The notes beneath the pieces were generated by a model that was not told where the DNA came from, did no database searches, and saw nothing but the letters and a program-made list of their open reading frames with translations. A stretch of DNA of 60,749 nucleotides from Rickettsiales bacterium (lineage in GTDB: Bacteria > Pseudomonadota > Alphaproteobacteria > Rickettsiales > CANDYO01). Both the position numbers and the translations under genes were made by a program. The stretch is taken from NCBI GenBank assembly GCA_025210695.1, contig JAOARE010000033.1, positions 1-60,749 on the forward strand. Direction: 5' to 3'. Shown here in pieces: positions 55,002 through 60,749 of the stretch (position 1 is the stretch's first letter; each line of letters begins with the position of its first letter).

Positions 55002-56798
55002 ATGGTTAAAATGATAACAAAAACTGCTATAGAAATTATAAAAACAGAATTACTTAATATGCCTAATCTTCCTGGGGTTTATCGCATGTTAGACAAAGAT
55101 GACAAAGTTTTATATATTGGCAAAGCTAAAGATTTATCTAAAAGAATAATTAATTATACACAACTTAATCGCTTATGCGAAAGAATGAAACTCGCAATTA
55201 ATAAAACTGCAAAATTAGAAATCATAACTGTTAATACTGAAGCTCAAGCTTTAATCCTAGAAGCTAATTTAATCAAAAGTCTCAAACCCCAATATAACAT
55301 TCTGCTTAAAGACGATAAGTCGATGCCTTATATTCTATTAACTCAAAATCATAACTTTCCTCAACTCCTCAAGTTTCGCGGCAGAAAAAGTACTAATGGG
55401 CAATATTTTGGCCCCTTCGCCTCTTCAAAAATAGTCACCGATACTATCGAATTCTTAGAAAAAAACTTTCTCTTGCGTAATTGTTCTGATAGCTTCTTCT
55501 CATCACGTAAAACTGCATGTATGCAATACCAGATAAAACGCTGTTCTGCTCCTTGCGTTAACAAAATAACTCCAGAAGCATATCAGGACAATGTAAATCA
55601 GGCTTTAGCTTTCCTAAAAGGAAAGTCTGTCAAGCTTCAACAAGAGCTAAGTTTAAATATGCAACAAGCAAGTAAAAATATGGAATATGAAAAGGCCGCT
55701 AAATATCGAGATCAATTACGCTCCTTAAATTATATCCAAAATAAAAACGCCAATTTATTTAATTTAGAAGATGCAGATGTAATAGGAATAACAAAAGAAG
55801 GAGACATAGCCTGCATCCAATTATTCCTATTTCGTAATGGTCAAAATTATGGCAATCGTTGCTTCTTCTTTGATAGGGTTGCAGATGAAGAGGAAGAAAA
55901 AATCTTAGCTTTATTCATTGCCCAACTATACCAAAATAATTCAATTCCAAAAGAAACCATAGTAAATATCCTTCCAGAAGAACTAAAAGAATTAACAGAA
56001 GCATTCAACGCCAAAATTATTCTTCCTAAATCTGGAGAAAAGTTTAAAGCTATACAATTTGCTCAAGAGAATAGTAAAATTGCCTTAAATAGAAAATATG
56101 AAGAAAAACATCAAAAAAAAATCTTATTAAAACAAGTTCAAGAATTATTTGAAATTAATCATCCAATTAAAAAAATTGAAGTATATGATAACAGCCACAT
56201 CATGGGGGCTCACGCTGTTGGAGCAATGATTGTAGCCACTGAAGATGGATTCAGCAAAAGACATTACCGCAAATATAATATCAAAACCACTGATATTGGT
56301 GATGACTACGCAATGCTAAAAGAAATGTTAAATAAACGTTTGTCTAAGAAAGAAAACCTTCCTGATTTACTGCTTATTGATGGAGGAGAAGGCCACTTAA
56401 CTTCGGCAGATTCTGTATTAAAGAACTTAAATTTAGATATTCCTTTAGTATGCATCTCTAAAGGAGTTGAGCGCAACGCTGGCAAAGAAGTTTTTCACCG
56501 AATGAATAAAGAAAGCTTCACCTTAGATAAATCCTTTGCCGTTATGAAATATTTACAAATTCTTCGTGATGAGGCTCATCGCTTTGCCATCACCAGCCAT
56601 AGAAAAAAACGTTCTTCAGCTATGAATTTCTCAGAACTAAACCAAATACCAGGAATTGGCCCTAAACGTCGCAAAGCTCTGATTCTTCATTTTACTTCAA
56701 TAGATGAAATTAAAAATGCTAGTATCAAACAACTAGTAGCTCTTAAAGGAATTAGCAAAAAAACTGCAGAAGAAATTTATAAATACTTTCACCAATAA
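55002..56798 (+). CDS. uvrC: UvrABC excinuclease subunit C
   Basis: UvrC makes both incisions in nucleotide excision repair. The protein has an N-terminal GIY-YIG domain (LPGVYRMLDKDDKVLYIGKAKDL), a Cys cluster (CMQYQIKRCSAPC), a UVR segment (ASKNMEYEKAAKYRDQLRSL), an RNase H-like second nuclease (EVYDNSHIMGAHAVGAM, LLLIDGGEGH), and C-terminal HhH motifs (LNQIPGIGPKRRKALI, LVALKGISKKTAEEI). Start is uncertain among ATG 55002, ATG 55011 and an upstream GTG at 54978; none has a strong ribosome site. It converges with yraN with a 10-bp overlap. Confidence 0.95.
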   Translation: MVKMITKTAIEIIKTELLNMPNLPGVYRMLDKDDKVLYIGKAKDLSKRIINYTQLNRLCERMKLAINKTAKLEIITVNTEAQALILEANLIKSLKPQYNILLKDDKSMPYILLTQNHNFPQLLKFRGRKSTNGQYFGPFASSKIVTDTIEFLEKNFLLRNCSDSFFSSRKTACMQYQIKRCSAPCVNKITPEAYQDNVNQALAFLKGKSVKLQQELSLNMQQASKNMEYEKAAKYRDQLRSLNYIQNKNANLFNLEDADVIGITKEGDIACIQLFLFRNGQNYGNRCFFFDRVADEEEEKILALFIAQLYQNNSIPKETIVNILPEELKELTEAFNAKIILPKSGEKFKAIQFAQENSKIALNRKYEEKHQKKILLKQVQELFEINHPIKKIEVYDNSHIMGAHAVGAMIVATEDGFSKRHYRKYNIKTTDIGDDYAMLKEMLNKRLSKKENLPDLLLIDGGEGHLTSADSVLKNLNLDIPLVCISKGVERNAGKEVFHRMNKESFTLDKSFAVMKYLQILRDEAHRFAITSHRKKRSSAMNFSELNQIPGIGPKRRKALILHFTSIDEIKNASIKQLVALKGISKKTAEEIYKYFHQ

Positions 56799-57142
56799 TT
56801 TTTAAAATGCTTAGGAATGAAAATTTTATTCATAATAATCACATCAAAGCATATTTGATATCTTTGATATCTAGGATTCCTAATTAGAAAAAACTCTGCC
56901 GCTTTAGTAATCCTTTGTTGCTGCCTTTTGCTAATAAAATCCATTAAGCTAATGTCTCTTCTTGCTTTAACTTCAATAAATATTATTTGGTTATTTTTTC
57001 TAGCCACAAGATCAATCTCACCAAAAGGACTTCTATATCTACGGTCAATTATTTTATAAAACTTAAAGCGCAAATACCAAGAAGCAATGACTTCAGCTAA
57101 AAATCCGAAATAATATCTACTGCGCTTCTGCTTAATGCTCAT
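56789..57142 (-). CDS. yraN: YraN-type endonuclease-like protein (UPF0102)
   Basis: The 117-residue protein matches UPF0102: an N-terminal helix (GFLAEVIASWYLRFKFYKII), RYRSPFGEIDLVARKNNQIIFIEVKAR carrying the E-x-D-x(n)-E-x-K core of PD-(D/E)XK nucleases. It overlaps the ihfB 3' end by 11 bases. A DNA-processing role is family-level inference. Confidence 0.9.
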   Translation of the reverse strand: MSIKQKRSRYYFGFLAEVIASWYLRFKFYKIIDRRYRSPFGEIDLVARKNNQIIFIEVKARRDISLMDFISKRQQQRITKAAEFFLIRNPRYQRYQICFDVIIMNKIFIPKHFKNYW

Positions 57143-57422
57143 CTGATGAATTTAGTTGATTGAAAAATTCTTTACCCTCGCGAAAATAAACAACATTTTT
57201 TTCTTCAAAGGCAATTTTTTCTTCAGGGGATGTTGGAAATTTAGCCTGCACCTTTCTTCTCCTTATAGAGAAAGATCCGAAACCTCTAATCTCTATTCTT
57301 TTTCCTTTAGCTAAAGAACTCACCATCTCTTCAAAAACAATATTCACCACATCAGCCACTTGGGCGGTTGTTAGAAAAGGATAGCTTTCATGAATTTTAG
57401 TAATAAGCTCTGACTTATTCAT
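57132..57422 (-). CDS. ihfB: Integration host factor beta subunit
   Basis: The 96-residue DNA-bending protein begins at ATG 57422 (MNKSELITKIHE). It has KRIEIRGFGSFSIRRR and the DNA-contacting beta arms typical of IHF-beta. An upstream in-frame start would add a hydrophobic stretch outside the fold, so it is rejected. Decayed IS1- and IS30-type elements lie immediately upstream. Confidence 0.92.
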   Translation of the reverse strand: MNKSELITKIHESYPFLTTAQVADVVNIVFEEMVSSLAKGKRIEIRGFGSFSIRRRKVQAKFPTSPEEKIAFEEKNVVYFREGKEFFNQLNSSDEH

Positions 57423-57474
57423 AAGATTTATATAAAAAGTAAAGACATCTAGATAATACAAATTATACTATATA

Positions 57475-57800
57475 CACAATACCAGTCCATAGTTTTATTT
57501 GCTAATTTATAATAACTATAGGAAGGATTCTTGTCGGCACACAAATATTCTATATAACCACATTTTCCTTCGACTTCATACACTAAATCTATCACTAACT
57601 CTATATACACTAACTCTATAAAGTTACTTTTGTTACCATTATCTATTTTAAACACAATAGTTTTAAATCTGTTCCTATCCACAGCAGTCCAAATTCTGGT
57701 GTATGGACACGTCCATTCCCCTGTTTTTTTTCTTCAAGGATTTTTTAATATAAAGTAGAAAGCTCATCCATTTCAAGTATTTCAATGTCCTAAGATTCTT
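57475..57800 (-). pseudogene. IS1-type transposase relic
   Basis: Read on the minus strand in shifting frames, the sequence gives IEILEMDELSTLY (compare VEVLELDELWSFV of IS1-type transposases), a stop, a frame change, then IWTAVDRNRFKTIVFKIDNG, and later CADKNPSYSYYKLANKT. These are the first and second DDE Asp regions of an IS1-like transposase. Stops and frameshifts make it dead. It abuts the IS30 relic on its upstream side. Confidence 0.7.
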
Positions 57801-57811
57801 CTTTACGCTCG

Positions 57812-58071
57812 GTGGATTCAAGAATCTAGGGAAACAGGATGTTTTGATGCAAAGCTTCAAGAGGAGTATTATTAATTATATTTTCTACCCAGTCAATATG
57901 CGCAATAGAAACTCCTCTAACAGATGAGTTCTTTGGCAGCAAAATCCTCACTCTACCATTTAAATTCTCTACAGCTCCCTTCTGCCAAGAAGAATGTGGA
58001 TTACAGAAAAAAACTCTTAGCTTCATTTTATACCGCTGTCTATCTAGTCTATTTATAATAAACACTCCCAA
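57812..58071 (-). pseudogene. IS30-family transposase relic, C-terminal part
   Basis: An open frame of 81 codons encodes the C-terminal third of an IS30-type transposase: VFFCNPHSSWQKGAVENLNGRVR, with the catalytic Glu in GAVEN, and the final NNTPLEALHQNILFP. The N-terminal helix-turn-helix and the first catalytic residues are missing. Its end repeats the 17-base boundary seen at 6353-6369. It is the sister of the relic there. Confidence 0.82.
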
Positions 58072-58140
58072 AATCTTTGCTTGTATTCTGTATAGGATGC
58101 TAATACAATGTATCTATAGCTATGGTTTTAAGGAGATGAT

Positions 58141-58428
58141 ATGAAAAAATTTACTGTGCCATGTGATTTTGGAGGGCAAAAATCGCCATTTACTATATAT
58201 GTTGGTGACCCTGAACCTAAACATCATCCTTTACATTTCCAGTCTAATTGGTTATCTAAAGAGCGTGGAGGAAATATTCCCCCAGAAGTTATGGATTCTA
58301 TAGCAAAACTTAAAGATATTTCTGAACAAAATGGTGTTTCCTTTGAGGATTTATGTGTTTATGCATTGGGGGCCGCTCAGCAAGAAGAAGCTCAAGATGA
58401 AGAGGAACTTGAAGACCAGGATGAATAA
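58141..58428 (+). CDS. DUF2610 protein
   Basis: The 95-residue protein matches DUF2610, a small family recurrent in Rickettsiales: MKKFTVPCDFGGQKSPFTIYVG, LHFQSNWLSKERGG, an amphipathic helix, and a very acidic tail. AAGGAG precedes the ATG at a good distance. Its last codons overlap the rpe start by 8 bases. No function is known. Confidence 0.88.
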   Translation: MKKFTVPCDFGGQKSPFTIYVGDPEPKHHPLHFQSNWLSKERGGNIPPEVMDSIAKLKDISEQNGVSFEDLCVYALGAAQQEEAQDEEELEDQDE

Positions 58429-59074
58429 ATCTACTAAAATTGCCCCATCTATTTTGTCCGCTGACTTTTCTAAATTAGGTGAGGAAATACAGACAATTAG
58501 TGAATTTGCAGATTATATACATATTGATATTATGGACGGTCATTTTGTTCCCAATATTACCATTGGCCCCAAAGTTGTTAAATCTCTCCGCAGCCATAGC
58601 GAGTTAGTATTTGATGTACATTTAATGACTTATAATGTTGATCATTATATTAAAGAATTTGCTCAAGCTGGTGCTGATATAATTACCATTCATGCAGAAG
58701 CATGCACTCATTTAGACAAAAGTCTTAACCTAATAAAGTCATTGGGTAAAAAGGCCGGGGTTTCTTTGGTTCCATCAAGCCATGAAGACAAATTAGATTA
58801 TGTTATGGATATAGCGGATTTAATTTTAGTGATGTCAGTTAATCCTGGTTTTGGTGGGCAGAAATTTATCTCAAGCCAATTAAAGAAAATTGAGAACATC
58901 AAAAATAAAATTATAAATACAGGTCGCTTAATAGAATTAGAAGTGGATGGAGGGATTAATCCAACCACTGGCAAGCAGGTGATCAGTGCGGGGGCTGATG
59001 TTTTAGTTTCCGGTGATTATATCTTTAAAGATGGGCCTGAGAATTATTCAAGAAACATATCTAGTTTACGTTAA
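58421..59074 (+). CDS. rpe: Ribulose-phosphate 3-epimerase
   Basis: Rpe interconverts ribulose and xylulose 5-phosphate. The 217-residue barrel has IAPSILSADFSKLGEEI, IHIDIMDGHFVPNITIG, VHLMTYNVDHYI, ITIHAEA, MSVNPGFGGQKFI and LEVDGGINPTT. Start ATG 58421 overlaps the end of the DUF2610 gene. Longer in-frame starts lie inside that gene and are not credible. Confidence 0.95.
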   Translation: MNKSTKIAPSILSADFSKLGEEIQTISEFADYIHIDIMDGHFVPNITIGPKVVKSLRSHSELVFDVHLMTYNVDHYIKEFAQAGADIITIHAEACTHLDKSLNLIKSLGKKAGVSLVPSSHEDKLDYVMDIADLILVMSVNPGFGGQKFISSQLKKIENIKNKIINTGRLIELEVDGGINPTTGKQVISAGADVLVSGDYIFKDGPENYSRNISSLR

Positions 59075-59916
59075 TGCAATTAAAAACCTTACTTGATGCA
59101 GCCATTATTGATTTAAATGATGCTAATATACCAACTGCTTTATTGGATGCTAGGTTGCTTTTGCAATATGCAGCGAAAATAACACAAGAGACAGTATATT
59201 TAGAACCAGAATTAATAATCCCAAAAGATGTGATAGCTGTTTATAATCAGTATATAAATAGAAGAATAAACCATGAGCCGGTGGCTAAGATTATTGGCAA
59301 GAAATCTTTTTGGTCTAGTGATTTTGTGGTGAATAAACATGTTCTAGATCCTCGTCCAGATAGTGAAGTTATTATAGAAACTGCTATAAATCTCTTTCCT
59401 AATAAAAACGATGCCCTTAGAGTTTTAGATATTGGTAGTGGAAGTGGTTGCCTATTGCTCTCTATTCTAAAAGAATTCCCAAATGCTACAGGAATAGCAA
59501 GTGATATTTCAGAGGAAGCCTTAAAGGTGGTGAAAGAGAATATTGAGCTATTGGAATTAGGAGATAGGGCTAAATGTATAAGGCAGAACTGGGCTGACGA
59601 TTTAATGGAGAAATTTGATCTTATTATTAGTAATCCTCCTTATATTCCAACTGGAGATATTCTTGCCTTAGAGTTAGATGTTAAAGATTATGATCCTCTT
59701 CTGGCCCTAGATGGGGGAGATGATGGTTTAGATCCATATAGATATTTAGCTAGGCAAATATCCTCTCTTTTAAAACCAGAAGCTTATGCTATACTTGAAT
59801 TTGGATTCGATCAAGGAAAATCTGTTAGGCAAATATTCATGCAGCAGAGTTATATTATAAATAAAATGTTGTTTGATTTAGGCGGTATTGAACGAGCAAT
59901 AGTGGTGAGTATTTAA
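59074..59916 (+). CDS. prmC: Peptide chain release factor N5-glutamine methyltransferase
   Basis: PrmC methylates the GGQ glutamine of release factors. The 280-residue protein has the SAM-binding VLDIGSGSGCLLLSIL, the catalytic NPPY in IISNPPYIPTGDI, and the N-terminal helical RF-binding part. Its ATG overlaps the rpe stop by 1 base. Confidence 0.95.
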   Translation: MQLKTLLDAAIIDLNDANIPTALLDARLLLQYAAKITQETVYLEPELIIPKDVIAVYNQYINRRINHEPVAKIIGKKSFWSSDFVVNKHVLDPRPDSEVIIETAINLFPNKNDALRVLDIGSGSGCLLLSILKEFPNATGIASDISEEALKVVKENIELLELGDRAKCIRQNWADDLMEKFDLIISNPPYIPTGDILALELDVKDYDPLLALDGGDDGLDPYRYLARQISSLLKPEAYAILEFGFDQGKSVRQIFMQQSYIINKMLFDLGGIERAIVVSI

Positions 59917-59920
59917 GTTT

Positions 59921-60580
59921 ATGTATACATTGTATCATTTTTCTTTATGCCCTTTTTCTAGATTAATTAGAGTATTACTGGCAGAAAAACAATCTAGTTT
60001 TATATTACGTGAAGAGAAGCCTTGGGAGAAAAATGTGGCTGTTATCGATCCATCAGCTGATATTCCAAGATTGGAAGTTGGAAGCTATATATTATCTTCT
60101 GTTTATGCTATCTGTGAATATCTGGAGGAAGCCGAATCTCCAGCAGTTTTTCTAACTACAGATAAGTTGATGAATGCTGAGATTCGTCGTTTATTTCATT
60201 GGTTCTGTGATAGATTCTATCACGAAGTGACTAGATATTTTGTAGAAGAAAAAATAATGTCTCATTACATGAATAGAGGATCTCCAAGAACTCATTTTAT
60301 TAAGGCAGCTAGAAATAATCTAACTCACCATTTAGATTATATGGAATTATTGCTTCATTCTAGAAAAAGATTAGCAGGAAATAGTTTGAGTTTAGCTGAT
60401 TTAGCTGCAGCTACTCAAATATCTGTGGTTGATTACTTGGGGGATATGGATTGGGCTGGACATCAATTAACTAAAGAATGGTATGCTGTGATAAAGTCTC
60501 GCCCAGGATTTAGAGCACTTCTTTCAGATAGGTTGGCTGGATTTACTCCTCCTCCTCATTATCAGAATTTAGATTTTTAG
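59921..60580 (+). CDS. GST-fold protein, FzlA-like
   Basis: The 219-residue protein has an N-terminal thioredoxin-like GST domain (LYHFSLCPFSRLIRVLLAEK, PWEKN) and an all-helical C-terminal domain (AGNSLSLADLAAATQISV). It ends with a tail HYQNLDF. This resembles FzlA, the alphaproteobacterial GST-like FtsZ-binding division regulator. It lies 4 bases after prmC. Confidence 0.82.
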   Translation: MYTLYHFSLCPFSRLIRVLLAEKQSSFILREEKPWEKNVAVIDPSADIPRLEVGSYILSSVYAICEYLEEAESPAVFLTTDKLMNAEIRRLFHWFCDRFYHEVTRYFVEEKIMSHYMNRGSPRTHFIKAARNNLTHHLDYMELLLHSRKRLAGNSLSLADLAAATQISVVDYLGDMDWAGHQLTKEWYAVIKSRPGFRALLSDRLAGFTPPPHYQNLDF

Positions 60581-60587
60581 GAATAAA

Positions 60588-60622
60588 AACCTCACCTTTT
60601 GCAAGATGAGGTTAAAATTTTT
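60588..60622. terminator. Bidirectional intrinsic terminator
   Basis: AACCTCA (60588-60594) and TGAGGTT (60607-60613) form a 7-bp stem. T-rich tracts follow on both strands; the minus-strand tract directly after the stem is the better one and serves rplT. Confidence 0.75.
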
Positions 60623-60638
60623 AATGACAGGAAAAGTT

Positions 60639-60749
60639 TTAAGCAGCTTTTTTAGCTTTCTCTAACGCTTTTTTAGCTTGCTCCACCACTGCTTTAAAAG
60701 CTTCTGGTTCTCTCACTGCTAAATCAGCTAACACTTTACGATCTAAATC
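60639..60749 (-). CDS. rplT: 50S ribosomal protein L20, C-terminal part
   Basis: The last 36 codons of rplT are present, reading DLDRKVLADLAVREPEAF and a Lys/Ala-rich end AKKALEKAKKAA before the stop at 60639-60641. The 5' part lies beyond the window edge, so it is incomplete only because of the window limit. Confidence 0.93.
   Translation of the reverse strand, partial: DLDRKVLADLAVREPEAFKAVVEQAKKALEKAKKAA

Noticed and set aside
57449..57682. 77-codon frame upstream of ihfB as a gene
   Set aside because: Its content (WTAVDRNRFK, CADKNPSYSYYKLANKT) is an IS1-type transposase fragment without start or complete domain.
57675..57860. 61-codon frame spanning the IS relic junction
   Set aside because: It reads through the two dead elements in the wrong frames and matches neither.
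1..60749. CRISPR array or prophage
   Set aside because: No regularly spaced direct repeats, cas genes, integrase or phage structural genes are visible.

Overview
This window is a strongly AT-rich, gene-dense bacterial chromosome segment. It most resembles an alphaproteobacterium of the order Rickettsiales. The lineage is inferred from several features together: a VirB4-type ATPase with a degenerate nucleotide site (as in the second VirB4 of the rickettsial rvh type IV secretion system), a DUF2610 protein, tandem AmpG-like permeases, an FzlA-like GST-fold protein, a UbiK/Lgt/NDUFAF7 neighbourhood, and scattered decayed insertion sequences. A kdsA gene implies Kdo/LPS synthesis, which argues against Anaplasmataceae and Orientia. 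A chemoreceptor and a symporter-kinase fusion suggest a lineage with more environmental sensing than classical Rickettsia, such as Midichloriaceae or a related clade. I could not test this with a tree.

Layout. 1-6930: a decayed IS630 fragment, secA, tRNA-Leu(UAA), a chemoreceptor, a class I aldolase with a small overlapping zinc-finger gene, then a non-coding stretch with an internally deleted IS30 relic and a long hairpin. 6931-15149: a single-domain response regulator, nnrD, a possible caspase-fold/ankyrin effector, then a pdhA-pdhB-pdhC-fabG run and acpP, which links pyruvate oxidation to fatty-acid synthesis. 15150-30687: a coiled-coil protein, AmpD amidase, a DMT permease, the VirB4-like gene followed by a giant Cys-rich exported protein, two AmpG-like permeases, SRP RNA (ffs), dnaX and an unknown membrane protein.

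30684-35143 is a compact thiamin-salvage operon on the minus strand under a TPP riboswitch. It encodes a SemiSWEET-type membrane protein, thiamin pyrophosphokinase, ThiE, ThiM, ThiD and two TenA proteins. A divergent promoter drives a ~170-nt structured RNA, possibly 6S-like. 35422-46029: a SixA-like phosphatase, a short AddA helicase, a Na+/solute symporter-histidine kinase fusion, RNase D, two tandem toxin-like glycosyltransferases, a Lys-tailed membrane protein and UbiK. 46097-60749 is mainly housekeeping: lgt, midA, kdsA, glnA, tRNA-Arg(CCG), plsY-mltG-fabF, folP, uvrC, yraN, ihfB, an IS1/IS30 graveyard, DUF2610-rpe-prmC-fzlA and the 3' end of rplT.

The most interesting items are the riboswitch-controlled SemiSWEET candidate thiamin transporter, the VirB4-II/giant Cys-rich protein pair, the possible caspase-like protein, the tandem glycosyltransferases, and the divergent structured RNA next to the riboswitch.
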